Below are positions 55,405 through 63,966 of a stretch of 64,000 nt of DNA, piece by piece (the stretch's first letter is position 1; every line of letters starts with the position of its first letter). The position numbers were made by a program, and so were the translations under genes. The DNA comes from Pseudobdellovibrionaceae bacterium. Its GTDB lineage: Bacteria; Bdellovibrionota; Bdellovibrionia; Bdellovibrionales; UBA1609. The notes beneath the pieces were generated by a model. That model was given only the letters and a program-made list of their open reading frames with translations. It made no database searches and was not told the DNA's origin. Where the stretch lies: positions 372,001 through 436,000 of the forward strand of contig JAMLIO010000001.1 of assembly GCA_023954155.1 (NCBI GenBank), written 5' to 3'.

Positions 55405-56169
55405 TTATGCTTTATCTCTATCTAAAAAGCTGCGCAAACGCTCTTGGGCCGATTCACCCACTCGTAAATTTGAAATCAGTTCTGTTGTTTGGGTTTTAAA
55501 ATCGACTTCATTCATCTGTTGTTGTGCGCGCAAAATCTTCTTAGTAGCAAATACTGCATCAAGATCTAATTTTTCCAAATGTTTTAAAAATTTATTGAAA
55601 AGCTCTAAAAGCTCGTCGGGCTTGGCGACATGGTGGACAAGGCCCATCTCTTTAGCTTTGTAAGCATCAAAGAATTCGGCAAATAACATAAGAGGTGTTG
55701 ATAAACCCCAATTGCATTTAGAGAGAATAAAAGAACTGATCACAGACGGCGCTAGCCCCATTGTCGTTTCACTAAAGCAAAATTTTGTATTCTCTTCTGC
55801 AAAACAATAGTCACTAGCAGCAACAAGCCCCAAGGCACCTCCCATCACATATTTGTGGACATAGGAGATCACAGGTTTGTTACAGTTTTTAATAGTGTAA
55901 AACATTTCAAAGAGTTCTTCTGACTCACGGAGATTTTGCTCAAAGGAATTTGAAATTTGGCTTTGCATCCATTCAAGATCAGCACCAGAACAAAAAGTAT
56001 CTCCTGCCCCTTTGATAATAATCACTTTGATAGCGGGCTCTGCATTTAGGCTTTGAAACGCCTGAGTGAGTTCTTGAATCATGGCTTTGTTAAAAGCATT
56101 CTTCTTGTCGGGTCGATTCAATACGACATGCGCAAAAGAGTGTTTTCGTTCAATTTCAATAAATCCCAT
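55405..56169 (-). CDS. liuC: Enoyl-CoA hydratase family, probable methylglutaconyl-CoA hydratase
   Basis: A 254-residue crotonase-fold enzyme. HVVLNRPDKKNAFNKAMI and IKGAGDTFCSGADLEWMQ form the CoA pocket and oxyanion hole; VMGGALGLVAASDY and FSETTMGLAPSVIS carry the usual acid/base positions. Set between the two methylcrotonyl-CoA carboxylase genes, it most likely hydrates 3-methylglutaconyl-CoA to HMG-CoA. GGGG precedes the ATG. The long inverted repeat at 56195-56274 separates it from the upstream gene. Confidence 0.87.
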   Translation of the reverse strand: MGFIEIERKHSFAHVVLNRPDKKNAFNKAMIQELTQAFQSLNAEPAIKVIIIKGAGDTFCSGADLEWMQSQISNSFEQNLRESEELFEMFYTIKNCNKPVISYVHKYVMGGALGLVAASDYCFAEENTKFCFSETTMGLAPSVISSFILSKCNWGLSTPLMLFAEFFDAYKAKEMGLVHHVAKPDELLELFNKFLKHLEKLDLDAVFATKKILRAQQQMNEVDFKTQTTELISNLRVGESAQERLRSFLDRDKA

Positions 56170-56180
56170 TTTATCCCCTT

Positions 56181-56280
56181 AGTTGTAGATTACGCTCTAA
56201 ATGGCCTGATAAAATCAAGGGCGCATTCAGATTACATTCTAAATACGCCCTTGATTTTATCGGGCCATTTAGAGTTGTAG
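56181..56280. repeat. 37-bp inverted repeat flanked by 8-base direct repeats
   Basis: Arms 56195-56231 and 56238-56274 are complementary at 34 of 37 positions, with a 6-base loop (TTACAT, 56232-56237). AGTTGTAG occurs at 56181-56188 and again at 56273-56280. The right arm is coding (C-terminus of the carboxylase beta gene, ending GVFRM), the loop holds its stop codon, and the left arm is intergenic. Confidence 0.95.
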
Positions 56281-57836
56281 CTGGCACTGATCCCCATGGC
56301 TAAGACCTGTCTGGTATCAACAGGATCAATAATGCCATCATCCCAGATTCTTGCTGTTGAAAAGTAAGCAGAGCTTTCGTCCTCGTATTTTTTCAGAATG
56401 GGAGCTTTGATCTTTTGTTCTTCTTCTGCTGATAGAGTTTCTCCGTTTTTAGCCAGTTGATCTTTTTTAACTGTCAATAGAACATTAGCGGCCTGTTCTC
56501 CTCCCATCACCGAGATGCGCGCGTTAGGCCACATCCAAAGTTGGCGAGGCTGGTAAGCTCTTCCACACATACCGTAATTTCCCGCGCCATAAGAACCTCC
56601 AATGATCACAGTGAACTTGGGAACGGTGGCCGTGCTTACTGACATGACCATCTTGGCCCCGTCTTTAGCGATGCCGCTGTTTTCATATTTTTTTCCCACC
56701 ATAAAGCCAGTGATATTTTGTAAGAACACCAGTGGAATTCGGCGTTGGTCGCAGAGTTCAATAAAGTGAGAGGCCTTCAAAGCACTCTCACTAAATAAAA
56801 TTCCATTATTAGCTACAATACCTACTTGGTATCCCCAAATGCGTGCAAATCCTGTTACAATGGTTTGGCCATAAAGCGGTTTAAATTCATGAAACTCGCT
56901 ACCATCGACAATGCGTGCAATGACCTCTCGAACATCAAAAGGTTTGCGACTTTCTTTGGAAACTACCCCATAAATTTGCTCTAGAGGATAGATGGGCTCT
57001 TGAGGTGGAACTTGAATGGCGGGTTTCGCTTTAAACGGCAATTGGGCGATGATGCTTCGAGCTTTTTTCAGGGCTTCAAAGTCGTCATGAGCAAAATGAT
57101 CTGTGACACCGCTTTTTTCTGAGTGCACTTGGGCTCCACCTAATTCTTCTGCAGAAACCTCTTCGCCTGTGGCGGCTTTAACTAAGGGTGGTCCACCAAG
57201 AAAGATGGTCCCTGTGCCTTTAACAATAATATTCTCGTCGCTCATGGCGGGAACGTAGGCCCCACCTGCCGTGCAACTTCCCATCACCACAGAAATTTGC
57301 GGTATTCCTTTTGCCGACATCTGGGCTTGATTAAAAAAGATTCTTCCAAAGTGTTCTTTGTCAGGGAAAACCTCAGATTGCAGTGGGAGGAATGCTCCAC
57401 CACTGTCTACGAGATAAATACAAGGGAGTTCGTTTTCAAGGGCAATCTCTTGAGCACGTAAGTGTTTTTTGACCGTCAGAGGATAGTAGGTTCCTCCTTT
57501 TACTGTGGCGTCATTGGCAATGATCAAACACTCCTTGCCTGCAACTTTGCCCATCCCAGTGATGATTCCAGCACTAGGAGCATCATTGTCATAAATATTG
57601 TAGGCGGCTAGGCTAGAAAATTCTAAAAAAGAACTGTCATCGTCAATTAAAGTTTGGATTCTTTCTCGGGCCGTCAGTTTGCCGCGTTTTTTGTGACGGG
57701 CAATGGCCTCATCCCCTCCGCCCATGCAGACAGTTTTAAGTTGATCCTTAAAGGTCTGAGTGAGACCTTTGAGATGTTCATAATTCACTTGGAACTCTTC
57801 AGAGTGTTCGTTGATATTGTGTCCAATAATTTCCAA
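56232..57836 (-). CDS. liuB: Methylcrotonyl-CoA carboxylase beta subunit
   Basis: Carboxyltransferase subunit that moves CO2 from biotin to 3-methylcrotonyl-CoA. The run [18 protein letters not shown], then [18 protein letters not shown], and the closing GVFRM are typical of methylcrotonyl-CoA carboxylase beta. Start uncertain: the TTG at 57836 has AAGGGG in good position and gives a homologue-like N-terminus ([16 protein letters not shown]); an ATG at 57893 would add 19 hydrophobic residues with poor spacing to any ribosome-binding site. The final codons form one arm of a long hairpin and the stop is in its loop. Confidence 0.92.
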   Translation of the reverse strand: MEIIGHNINEHSEEFQVNYEHLKGLTQTFKDQLKTVCMGGGDEAIARHKKRGKLTARERIQTLIDDDSSFLEFSSLAAYNIYDNDAPSAGIITGMGKVAGKECLIIANDATVKGGTYYPLTVKKHLRAQEIALENELPCIYLVDSGGAFLPLQSEVFPDKEHFGRIFFNQAQMSAKGIPQISVVMGSCTAGGAYVPAMSDENIIVKGTGTIFLGGPPLVKAATGEEVSAEELGGAQVHSEKSGVTDHFAHDDFEALKKARSIIAQLPFKAKPAIQVPPQEPIYPLEQIYGVVSKESRKPFDVREVIARIVDGSEFHEFKPLYGQTIVTGFARIWGYQVGIVANNGILFSESALKASHFIELCDQRRIPLVFLQNITGFMVGKKYENSGIAKDGAKMVMSVSTATVPKFTVIIGGSYGAGNYGMCGRAYQPRQLWMWPNARISVMGGEQAANVLLTVKKDQLAKNGETLSAEEEQKIKAPILKKYEDESSAYFSTARIWDDGIIDPVDTRQVLAMGISASYNSKWPDKIKGVFRM

Positions 57837-58048
57837 TGTGGTCCCCTTGTTGATGCCTAAGTTATCTATAAACAAAATCAGGCAGTCTGCCATTTAAAAA
57901 CGGGAGGTCTCTCCAGCATTGGTGCCATGCAAAAAAAACCTTGTTTAACTTACTTTCATACCATTTCAAAAGCGGTTGGGGTAGTTTTGTACTTGCGGCA
58001 TATTTAAATGAGGTGCTTCTCAGGGGTAGAGAGCCGAAAAGGATGGGA

Positions 58049-58603
58049 ATGAAGAAGATTCTTGGTCTAAGAACAAAAGTTTGGGGTATTATTGGCTTTG
58101 TGGCATTTTTGGTGCTTATGGCGTCTATGTTTTATCAACCTAAAGGTGAGGACGTCTCTAAAGAGACCATGGACAAAATTCAAGAGAACTTACAAGATCA
58201 GATTTATCAAATCATCTTGAAAAGATCATCTGGTGGAGCCACAGACATCAAGTTTGAAAAGTTTTGGACAGAACAGATCAGCACCAACACTGTAAAGGCT
58301 CACTTTGTGGTCAGTTACAGCGAGTCCATGGCGGGTGATACCAGCAAAGTGGTGCGTGAAGGTTCTATGATCCTCACAAAACTCGATGACACTCCTGAAG
58401 AGCAGGTTTGGATCGCTGATGCTGTGAACGTCAATGGAGAACAGATTTCCTTTGAAAAAGGCCTTAAGTTTAAAGCGGGAGAGGATGACTCTGACGACGA
58501 CGATCGAGAGGTGGGAGAAGATGGTCTTTACGAAGACTCCTACATTGATGGAGAGTCAGAGGGAGACATCAGTGACGAAGACGCTATCGGCCTTGAAGAG
58601 TAG
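58049..58603 (+). CDS. Single-pass membrane protein with acidic tail
   Basis: A 184-residue protein: short basic N-terminus, one transmembrane helix (~11-30), a soluble domain (~35-145; QIYQIILKRSSGG, VKAHFVVSYSESMAG) and a tail of about 35 residues dominated by Asp/Glu/Ser. No family recognised. The ATG at 58049 fits AAAAGG; another ATG two codons earlier is possible and the open frame to 57941 is not supported. Its strongly acidic C-terminus recalls that of the GT51 protein in this window. Confidence 0.65.
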   Translation: MKKILGLRTKVWGIIGFVAFLVLMASMFYQPKGEDVSKETMDKIQENLQDQIYQIILKRSSGGATDIKFEKFWTEQISTNTVKAHFVVSYSESMAGDTSKVVREGSMILTKLDDTPEEQVWIADAVNVNGEQISFEKGLKFKAGEDDSDDDDREVGEDGLYEDSYIDGESEGDISDEDAIGLEE

Positions 58604-58621
58604 GACTGCGACAATCCTGTT

Positions 58622-59656
58622 ATGAATTTATTCGTGAAGATTGATGAGAAGGGTTTGGTGTATAACTTGGAAGACCAAGTCATTACAGACCTTGATGTGG
58701 TACAAGAATTTCTGGATTCTTTAACCATAGATTCTCATCATACTTTTAGGGCCAGTTTACATGACCAAAGTGTCGTTGTAGAGCCCTTCAGTTTTCCGTT
58801 GATTGCCACTGACGTTCACGGTGTGCAAGGGACATATTTACAATTAGATTGTGAAAATGAATACACTACTCAAGCGGATTTAAATAAAATCTTCCTAGAT
58901 TATAAAGACAGATTCATCATGTATTCTGATAAAGGCATTCCTATTCTTTTTAACCGTCAGGCCCAAGAGCAACTGTTTGATATGGCGGAGTCTTTTTCGG
59001 ATGACGCTATAGTGATTGAGGGTCAAGAGTATTCGACGCCTTCCTGGATAGACACGAATGCCACTCTTTCTGACCCGCACTTATGGTCTGAGCGGTACAC
59101 GCAAAATGATACGGGTTGGGATATGGGTGGACCTTCCCCAAGTTTAGTTTGGGCGGTTGAAAAATTAAAGTTACCTAAAATGCGAGTGGCGGTATTAGGT
59201 TGTGGCGCGGGCCATGACGCCCAACTTTTTGCAAGCAAAGGCCACAAAGTCACAGGGATTGATTTTAGCCCTGAGGCCATCCATAAAGCGGAAACTTTGT
59301 ATCCTTCAAATACCAATTTGCAGTGGGTGTGCCGAGATGTCTTTGAAATCTCTGAGGAGTTTAAGGCCAGTTTTGATCTCGTGGTAGAGCACACCTGCTT
59401 TTGTGCCATTGACCCGTTAAGAAGGGGCGAACTTGTAAGGGTATGGAAGAGTATTTTGTCTCCTGAAGGGCAAGTCTTGGGTGTTTTCTTTGTGATGCCA
59501 AAGACTTATGGCCCCCCTTACGGAAGTACAGAAGAAGAAATCCATGATCTGATGGCGAAGGATTTTAGAAAGAATCTATGGGTGAGGTCAAAGGTGTCCC
59601 ATCCAGGACGCCTTGGTCGTGAGCTGATTGTACTGGCGCGAGTAAACAGAGTCTAA
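58622..59656 (+). CDS. TPMT-like methyltransferase fused to an N-terminal domain
   Basis: The C-terminal part (~150-344) is a class I SAM methyltransferase of the thiopurine-methyltransferase-like type: RYTQNDTGWDMGGPSP, VAVLGCGAGHDAQLFASKGH, GIDFSPEAI and VEHTCFCAIDPLRR. The N-terminal ~140 residues (FVKIDEKGLVYNLEDQVIT...) are a separate beta-rich domain, with a faint resemblance to DUF1285. The substrate is unknown; TPMT-like enzymes methylate thiols, halides or metalloids. No clear Shine-Dalgarno at 58622; it follows the membrane-protein gene by 18 bases. Confidence 0.8.
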   Translation: MNLFVKIDEKGLVYNLEDQVITDLDVVQEFLDSLTIDSHHTFRASLHDQSVVVEPFSFPLIATDVHGVQGTYLQLDCENEYTTQADLNKIFLDYKDRFIMYSDKGIPILFNRQAQEQLFDMAESFSDDAIVIEGQEYSTPSWIDTNATLSDPHLWSERYTQNDTGWDMGGPSPSLVWAVEKLKLPKMRVAVLGCGAGHDAQLFASKGHKVTGIDFSPEAIHKAETLYPSNTNLQWVCRDVFEISEEFKASFDLVVEHTCFCAIDPLRRGELVRVWKSILSPEGQVLGVFFVMPKTYGPPYGSTEEEIHDLMAKDFRKNLWVRSKVSHPGRLGRELIVLARVNRV

Positions 59657-59791
59657 GAAGCTGTTAAATTTGAATAGAGCCATAACTGTATGTGAAAATT
59701 TCATGTTCAAAGCCCAAAAAGAGATAGTGTTTTACATTTTTAATCATCGAGACTAAGAACTGCACTAGGTTTATAACAAAGAGGGTTAATA

Positions 59792-60211
59792 ATGAAAAAA
59801 CTAATCGTAGCAGTACTAGGTACAGTATTTTTTGCAAGCAATGCGTTTGCTCAATCTTTAGAGTTCACATGTGTGACATTAGATCAGTCTTCAACTGTAG
59901 TTGTAACAGTTGGTGCTGGTGAAGATGGTTTTCCACTTGAGAGCTATGTTGTTGATGGCGTTGATAAAGCAGATGCTGTTGTTCAGTATGCGTTCCAAGT
60001 AACACAAAGCGGTTTATTTAATATCATCAACACTGTTGAAAAGACTGCTGAAGGTCGTATTCACTCTTCTGCGTCTATTGCTGTGACTCAATTCGGTTTA
60101 GTTTTAGAGTCTGTTAGCTTTAACGTTGACGCTGAAAACATTGAAGAGACTGCGGTTCAATCTGTATACTCATGTTCTCTTCCTGCAGAAGAAGAAGCTG
60201 CCGCTGAGTAA
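59792..60211 (+). CDS. Small secreted protein of unknown function
   Basis: A 139-residue protein with a clear Sec signal peptide (MKKLIVAVLGTVFFASNAFA). The mature part is beta-rich, Val/Ser/Thr-rich and has two cysteines, one near each end (FTCVT and YSCSLP), probably a disulfide, and ends with an acidic Ala/Glu tail. Codon use (many GTT/GCT/GAA) looks like that of a well-expressed gene. Monocistronic. No family recognised. Confidence 0.7.
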   Translation: MKKLIVAVLGTVFFASNAFAQSLEFTCVTLDQSSTVVVTVGAGEDGFPLESYVVDGVDKADAVVQYAFQVTQSGLFNIINTVEKTAEGRIHSSASIAVTQFGLVLESVSFNVDAENIEETAVQSVYSCSLPAEEEAAAE

Positions 60212-60226
60212 TTCAGTTTTTAAAAT

Positions 60227-60589
60227 TTAGTTTTTGAATACAAAGGGAAACTTAACTTTATATTCTTTAACGATTTCAGAGGTGGGAAACTTAACGTTTT
60301 TCACCTTTTCTTTTAGGCACTCTGCCAAAATCGAATCTTCTGTAGAGTTCTCATCTACAACAATATTTTTAGCATAACCGAATTTGTCGATATCCCAACT
60401 TAAAAGGATTTTGCCGTTAGGGGCTTTGCTGGTGCGGTTTTCAGCAAGCTCTCCACACTCTTGAAAGCTTCCGCTTTCTTTCGCTAAACTGAAGGCGACG
60501 GCCTCTTTGGTTTGACTTTTTTCAGGGCTGCTACAGCCAGCCATAAAGCTAGCGATCAATAAGGTCACTAAGAGTATTCTGTGGATCAT
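60227..60589 (-). CDS. Small lipoprotein with TonB/AgmX-type C-terminal domain
   Basis: A 120-residue lipoprotein with lipobox FMAGC (Cys19). The C-terminal ~75 residues follow the AgmX/PglI or TonB-C pattern: GKILLSWDIDKFGYAKNIVV, then AECLKEKVKNVKFP and a final strand. Such domains occur in envelope and gliding-motility proteins of myxobacteria and relatives (family knowledge). AGGAG six bases before the ATG. Convergent with the small secreted protein gene. Confidence 0.72.
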   Translation of the reverse strand: MIHRILLVTLLIASFMAGCSSPEKSQTKEAVAFSLAKESGSFQECGELAENRTSKAPNGKILLSWDIDKFGYAKNIVVDENSTEDSILAECLKEKVKNVKFPTSEIVKEYKVKFPFVFKN

Positions 60590-60764
60590 ATAAACTCCTA
60601 AAATATCTAAAAATTATATCCTCCTATAGAGTAGAGATAAAGTCGTCAGGGTCAATGCGGCGCAATATCCCTAAGGCCCAGAAACTCTCTGAATTTGTGT
60701 TGCATCATTGAAAAATACCCAGAATTGATCCAAGAATGAAGCAAGTTTTACCTAGGGGAAATTT

Positions 60765-63398
60765 ATGAAAGCCAATGAAGCGGTGACCACCAAAATTTAT
60801 CTTAAAGATTATAAGCCTCACGATTTTAAAGTAGAGAGCATTTACTTAGACTTCAAACTAGACCCAGCAGTGACGGTCGTTGAGGCGCGGCAAAAGATCA
60901 CCAAACAAAATCCGTCGGCGACAGAGCTGTTTTTAAATGGGGAAGACCTAAAGTTTATCAGCGCGAGCCTAGATGGAAAACCCTTGGCTGCGGCTCAGTA
61001 CGAGGTGAGTCCTGAGGGTTTAAAGATCAAAAATATCACCCAATGTTCCTTTGAGCTGGTGGTAGTGAATGAAATATGTCCAGAAAAGAACACAGCTCTT
61101 GAAGGGTTATACTTAAGCGGTGGAATCCTCTGCACACAGAATGAACCCGAGGGCTTTAGACGAATCACATACTTTATTGATCGTCCAGATAATATGGCTG
61201 TGTATAAAGCTAGATTAGAAGCAGACCAGAAAAAATATCCTGTCTTATTAGCTAATGGAAATTGTATTGCTCAGGGAACTTCAGAAAATGGTCGTCACTG
61301 GACAGAGTGGGAAGATCCATTTCCAAAACCAAGTTACTTGTTTGCCTTGGTGGCAGGGAACTTGGGTGTGATTGAAGATCAGTTTGTGACCAGATCAGGA
61401 AAAACAGTAAAACTTTATATCTACTGCGACCCAGGTGATGAGGCAAAATGTCAGTTTGCCATGCAGTCTTTAATCAACTCTATGAAGTGGGACGAAGATC
61501 GTTTTAACTTAGAGTATGACTTAAACGAATTCCGTATTGTGTCTGTGGGAGCCTTTAATGCAGGAGCCATGGAAAATAAGGCACTTAATATTTTTAACTC
61601 AGCCCTTGTGCTGGCTGACCAAAAGACAGCCACGGATGGGGATTATTTGGCTATTGAAAGCGTGATTGGGCATGAGTACTTTCACAACTGGACAGGCAAC
61701 AGGGTTACTTGTCGTGATTGGTTCCAGTTAACACTCAAAGAAGGCTTGACGGTTTTTAGAGATCAAGAATTTTCTGCGGATTTAAATTCCAGACCTGTGC
61801 AAAGAATTTTGGATGTGAAGCGTCTGCGTGAAGCTCAATTTCCAGAGGATGCTTCACCGATGGCCCACCCCATCCGCCCAGAAACCTATGTTCAAATAAA
61901 TAACTTCTATACTGCTACAGTTTATGAAAAGGGTGCTGAGGTCATACGTATGATTCACACTTTAGTGGGTGAGGACGGCTTCCAAAACGGAATGAAAAAA
62001 TACTTTGAGCTTTTTGATGGCCAAGCAGTGACAACAGAAGACTTCTTGGCTGCTATGAAAGCGGCAAATCCTCATCTGGATGATAAGGCTATGCTCACAT
62101 GGTACAGTCAGGCGGGTACACCGCAGGTGGAGTTTCATGGAGTGTATGATGTGGGGACACAAACATATAAACTGAAATTCAAACAGACTTGCCCTCCCAC
62201 GCCAGAGTCTGAGATCAAAAAGCCGTTCTTTATTCCTGTGAAGTTAGGATTTTTGGCTGCCAGTGGTGAAGAGTTTAAGCCTCAAGTGAAAGACTCTCAG
62301 CAGTCGTACTGGGATGCTGAAAGTGTGATCGTGCTTCAAGAGGCAGAAGGTGTGATTCAGTTTGAAGGTGTGACAGAGGCTCCTGTGCTTTCAGTGAATC
62401 GATCTTTCAGTGCGCCCATCAAAGTTAAAATGGAGCAAAGCCTAGACGAGAAATTACACCTTTTAAAATATGATAACGACCATTTTAATCGTTTTGAAAG
62501 TGCACAGAATATTTTTACAGATTGGGTTCAATCTTATCTGCAAAATCCTCAAACCCCATTAAGCAGCAAAGTGATAGAGGCATTTAGAAGTGTACTTGTG
62601 GACGAGAGCATTGACAGTCATATGAAGTCGTTACTGCTCATTCCTCCGACAGAGTCCGTATTACAACAAAGCCAAAATCCTATCGACTTCAAAGCGACCA
62701 ACAGAGCACGTAAGGCTTTGATCACTGCACTGGCTACAGCTTTAGAAGATGAGGTTTTAAATACTTATAAGAAATTCCAAGATATTCCTGGAGCCTTTGA
62801 TGCTAAACGAGTGGGGGATAGACAACTCAGAAACACTTGTTTGATGTTATTAAGTTATATGGGTGAGAAGTATTGTGACCTTGTAGAATCTCACTTTGCT
62901 AAGGCAGATAATATGACAGATCAAATCTGTGGGTTAAGTTTGCTCAATTCGCAATATGCGGCTCAAGCGCAAAAAGCCAATCAGTCATTTTATGATCAAT
63001 GGAAGTCTGATGATTTGGTCATGCAAAAGTGGTTTGCGGTTCAAGCTTCTGATGAATCCGAAAGCATGTATGCAAAGTTAGACGCCTTAAAAGCCTTGCC
63101 CGAATACAACGAAAAAATTCCTAACTACGTCAGATCATTATGGGGTGGTTTTTCTAGAAACTACGTCAGATTCCACGATAAAACAGGCAAAGGTTATGAG
63201 CGTTTCGCTACAGAAGTGATTCACTTAGATAAAGTGAATCGCAGTGTGGCCGCAGCCATGGCAAAAGCTTTTAGAATCAAACCGTCAGTGGCTACAGAAA
63301 ACCAAAAGCTGATCAACCAACAGCTAGAAAGAATCTTAAAAACAGAAGGCATTTCTAGTAATGTGGCTGAAGTGGCAGAACAAATATTAAATAGCTAA
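60765..63398 (+). CDS. pepN: Aminopeptidase N (M1)
   Basis: An 877-residue zinc aminopeptidase close to E. coli PepN in length. GAMEN is at 267-271, HEYFHNWTGNRVTCRDWFQ carries the zinc ligands His303 and His307, and Glu326 (LKEGLTVFRDQEFS) is the third ligand. It hydrolyses peptides in the cytosol. AGGGGA precedes the ATG. The 175-base gap upstream shows no gene. Closed by a palindromic terminator. Confidence 0.96.
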   Translation: MKANEAVTTKIYLKDYKPHDFKVESIYLDFKLDPAVTVVEARQKITKQNPSATELFLNGEDLKFISASLDGKPLAAAQYEVSPEGLKIKNITQCSFELVVVNEICPEKNTALEGLYLSGGILCTQNEPEGFRRITYFIDRPDNMAVYKARLEADQKKYPVLLANGNCIAQGTSENGRHWTEWEDPFPKPSYLFALVAGNLGVIEDQFVTRSGKTVKLYIYCDPGDEAKCQFAMQSLINSMKWDEDRFNLEYDLNEFRIVSVGAFNAGAMENKALNIFNSALVLADQKTATDGDYLAIESVIGHEYFHNWTGNRVTCRDWFQLTLKEGLTVFRDQEFSADLNSRPVQRILDVKRLREAQFPEDASPMAHPIRPETYVQINNFYTATVYEKGAEVIRMIHTLVGEDGFQNGMKKYFELFDGQAVTTEDFLAAMKAANPHLDDKAMLTWYSQAGTPQVEFHGVYDVGTQTYKLKFKQTCPPTPESEIKKPFFIPVKLGFLAASGEEFKPQVKDSQQSYWDAESVIVLQEAEGVIQFEGVTEAPVLSVNRSFSAPIKVKMEQSLDEKLHLLKYDNDHFNRFESAQNIFTDWVQSYLQNPQTPLSSKVIEAFRSVLVDESIDSHMKSLLLIPPTESVLQQSQNPIDFKATNRARKALITALATALEDEVLNTYKKFQDIPGAFDAKRVGDRQLRNTCLMLLSYMGEKYCDLVESHFAKADNMTDQICGLSLLNSQYAAQAQKANQSFYDQWKSDDLVMQKWFAVQASDESESMYAKLDALKALPEYNEKIPNYVRSLWGGFSRNYVRFHDKTGKGYERFATEVIHLDKVNRSVAAAMAKAFRIKPSVATENQKLINQQLERILKTEGISSNVAEVAEQILNS

Positions 63399-63405
63399 GT
63401 TCAGT

Positions 63406-63431
63406 AAAAAACCGCAACGTTGCGGTTTTTT
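63406..63431. terminator. Terminator downstream of pepN
   Basis: A perfect 26-base palindrome with A6 at one end and T6 at the other around CCGCAACGTTGCGG; it can act on both strands, for pepN and for the convergent GcvH-like gene. Confidence 0.88.
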
Positions 63432-63509
63432 GTAAGACAACAAACGCGCTGATTTTTATGTATGAATGGAGTTTGGTTGGTTTAGAAATAAACGAACATT
63501 TGTAAAGGT

Positions 63510-63881
63510 TTATTCGTCTTCGTCGCTGTTTTCGGCGACGAAACGTTCGATATCGGCTTCGTCATCGCACTCTACACGGATGAGCCAACCATCGCCTTCG
63601 GTCTCTTCAAATAGGATTTTGGGATTGTTGATCACAGTGGAGTTGACCTCGATGACTGTGCCACTTACGGGTGAATAAAGATTGATGGGACCATCATCAG
63701 TGTGGATTTCGCCGCAAATCTCTTCGCCTTCGATTTCGGAATTTTCTGGAGGAAGATCGGCATGATAAATTTCGGTGGCATCTGAAATAGCTTCTTCTTT
63801 GACCCCAATGGTGAGGACGTTGTCTTCAATGCTAACCCAAAGAGTTTCCATATATGTGATCACTTTATCTTCAAGACTCAT
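63510..63881 (-). CDS. GcvH-like protein lacking the lipoyl lysine
   Basis: A 123-residue protein with the overall glycine cleavage H layout (VSIEDNVLTIGVKEEAI, then YHADLPPENSEIEGEEICGEI, then LYSPVSGTVIEVNS, then GWLIRVE). In genuine GcvH the lipoylated lysine lies six residues before the Tyr of LYSPVSG; here that position is Asp (HTDDGPINLYSP) and no lysine is near. It therefore cannot carry lipoate in the normal way. The protein is very acidic, especially at its end (ENSDEDE). AAGGA before the ATG at 63881; a GTG two codons earlier is possible. No other glycine-cleavage gene is in the window. Confidence 0.83.
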   Translation of the reverse strand: MSLEDKVITYMETLWVSIEDNVLTIGVKEEAISDATEIYHADLPPENSEIEGEEICGEIHTDDGPINLYSPVSGTVIEVNSTVINNPKILFEETEGDGWLIRVECDDEADIERFVAENSDEDE

Positions 63882-63930
63882 GTGCACTTCCTTTTGATCT
63901 AATATATTAAAGTTATCGTGCTTTTAAAAT

Positions 63931-63966
63931 AAAAAAGTGCCGTAAAGGGGTTCTTTGCGGCACTTT
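63931..63966 (-). terminator. Terminator of a minus-strand gene beyond the right edge
   Basis: A 14-bp stem (63934-63947 with 63953-63966, one G-T pair) with loop GGGTT. Read on the minus strand it is followed by a T-run (the A-run at 63931-63936), so it should end a transcript entering from the right. No open frame is identifiable from 63967 to 64000. Confidence 0.75.
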
